Shown here: piece by piece, positions 5,152-5,152 of the stretch
Numbering within the stretch: position 1 is the first letter of the stretch
Layout: each line of letters begins with the position of its first letter
NCBI GenBank assembly: GCA_934623545.1
Contig: CAKTVN010000137.1
Location: 1 to 5,152 of the forward strand
Reading direction: 5' to 3'
Source of the DNA: an uncultured Oscillospiraceae bacterium
GTDB taxonomy: Bacteria > Bacillota > Clostridia > Oscillospirales > Oscillospiraceae
Length of the DNA stretch: 5,152 nucleotides
Notes under the pieces: generated by a model
Told to the model about the DNA's origin: nothing
The model's database searches: none
Seen by the model: the letters and a program-made list of their open reading frames with translations, nothing else
Made by a program: the position numbers and the translations under genes

Positions 5152-5152
5152 T

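Overview
The window reads as chromosomal DNA of a GC-rich Gram-positive Firmicute, most likely a gut-type Clostridia/Oscillospirales lineage. This is inferred from three things: the ylxM-ffh-rpsP-khpA gene order, strong AGGAG-type ribosome sites with sigma-A type promoters, and a secreted protein ending in three S-layer homology (SLH) domains. No mobile element, phage gene, CRISPR array, rRNA or tRNA was recognised.

Layout. Positions 1-199 are non-coding and hold a run of short perfect hairpins, ending in a rho-independent terminator (167-197). Positions 200-2464, all on the minus strand and read right to left, form the operon ylxM (SRP-associated helix-turn-helix protein), ffh (signal recognition particle GTPase), rpsP (ribosomal protein S16) and khpA (KH-domain RNA-binding protein). 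A near-consensus promoter (TTGACA, 17 bp, TATACT) drives it from the 173-bp divergent region 2465-2637. That region also carries three symmetric elements and a weaker promoter candidate pointing the other way. Positions 2638-4941, plus strand, encode a 767-residue exported protein: signal peptide, phosphodiester glycosidase (NAGPA-like) domain, two probable Ig-like segments and three SLH repeats. It ends at a strong hairpin terminator (4960-4986). Positions 4987-5152 hold a second run of short hairpins.

How the genes work together. The minus-strand operon is housekeeping: Ffh with its small RNA targets nascent membrane and secretory proteins, YlxM is its usual neighbour, and S16 and KhpA serve the ribosome and RNA metabolism. 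The plus-strand gene is a separate unit. Its product needs the secretory machinery and is probably held in the cell wall through SLH domains, where it may cleave a sugar-1-phosphodiester bond.

The genes are ordinary. The least explained part is the pair of hairpin arrays at the two ends: at least 12 short stems, almost all with three-base loops. One 25-bp module is shared between the two sides in inverted orientation, with a compensatory base-pair swap. This looks like a lineage-specific dispersed intergenic repeat, not a new enzyme system.
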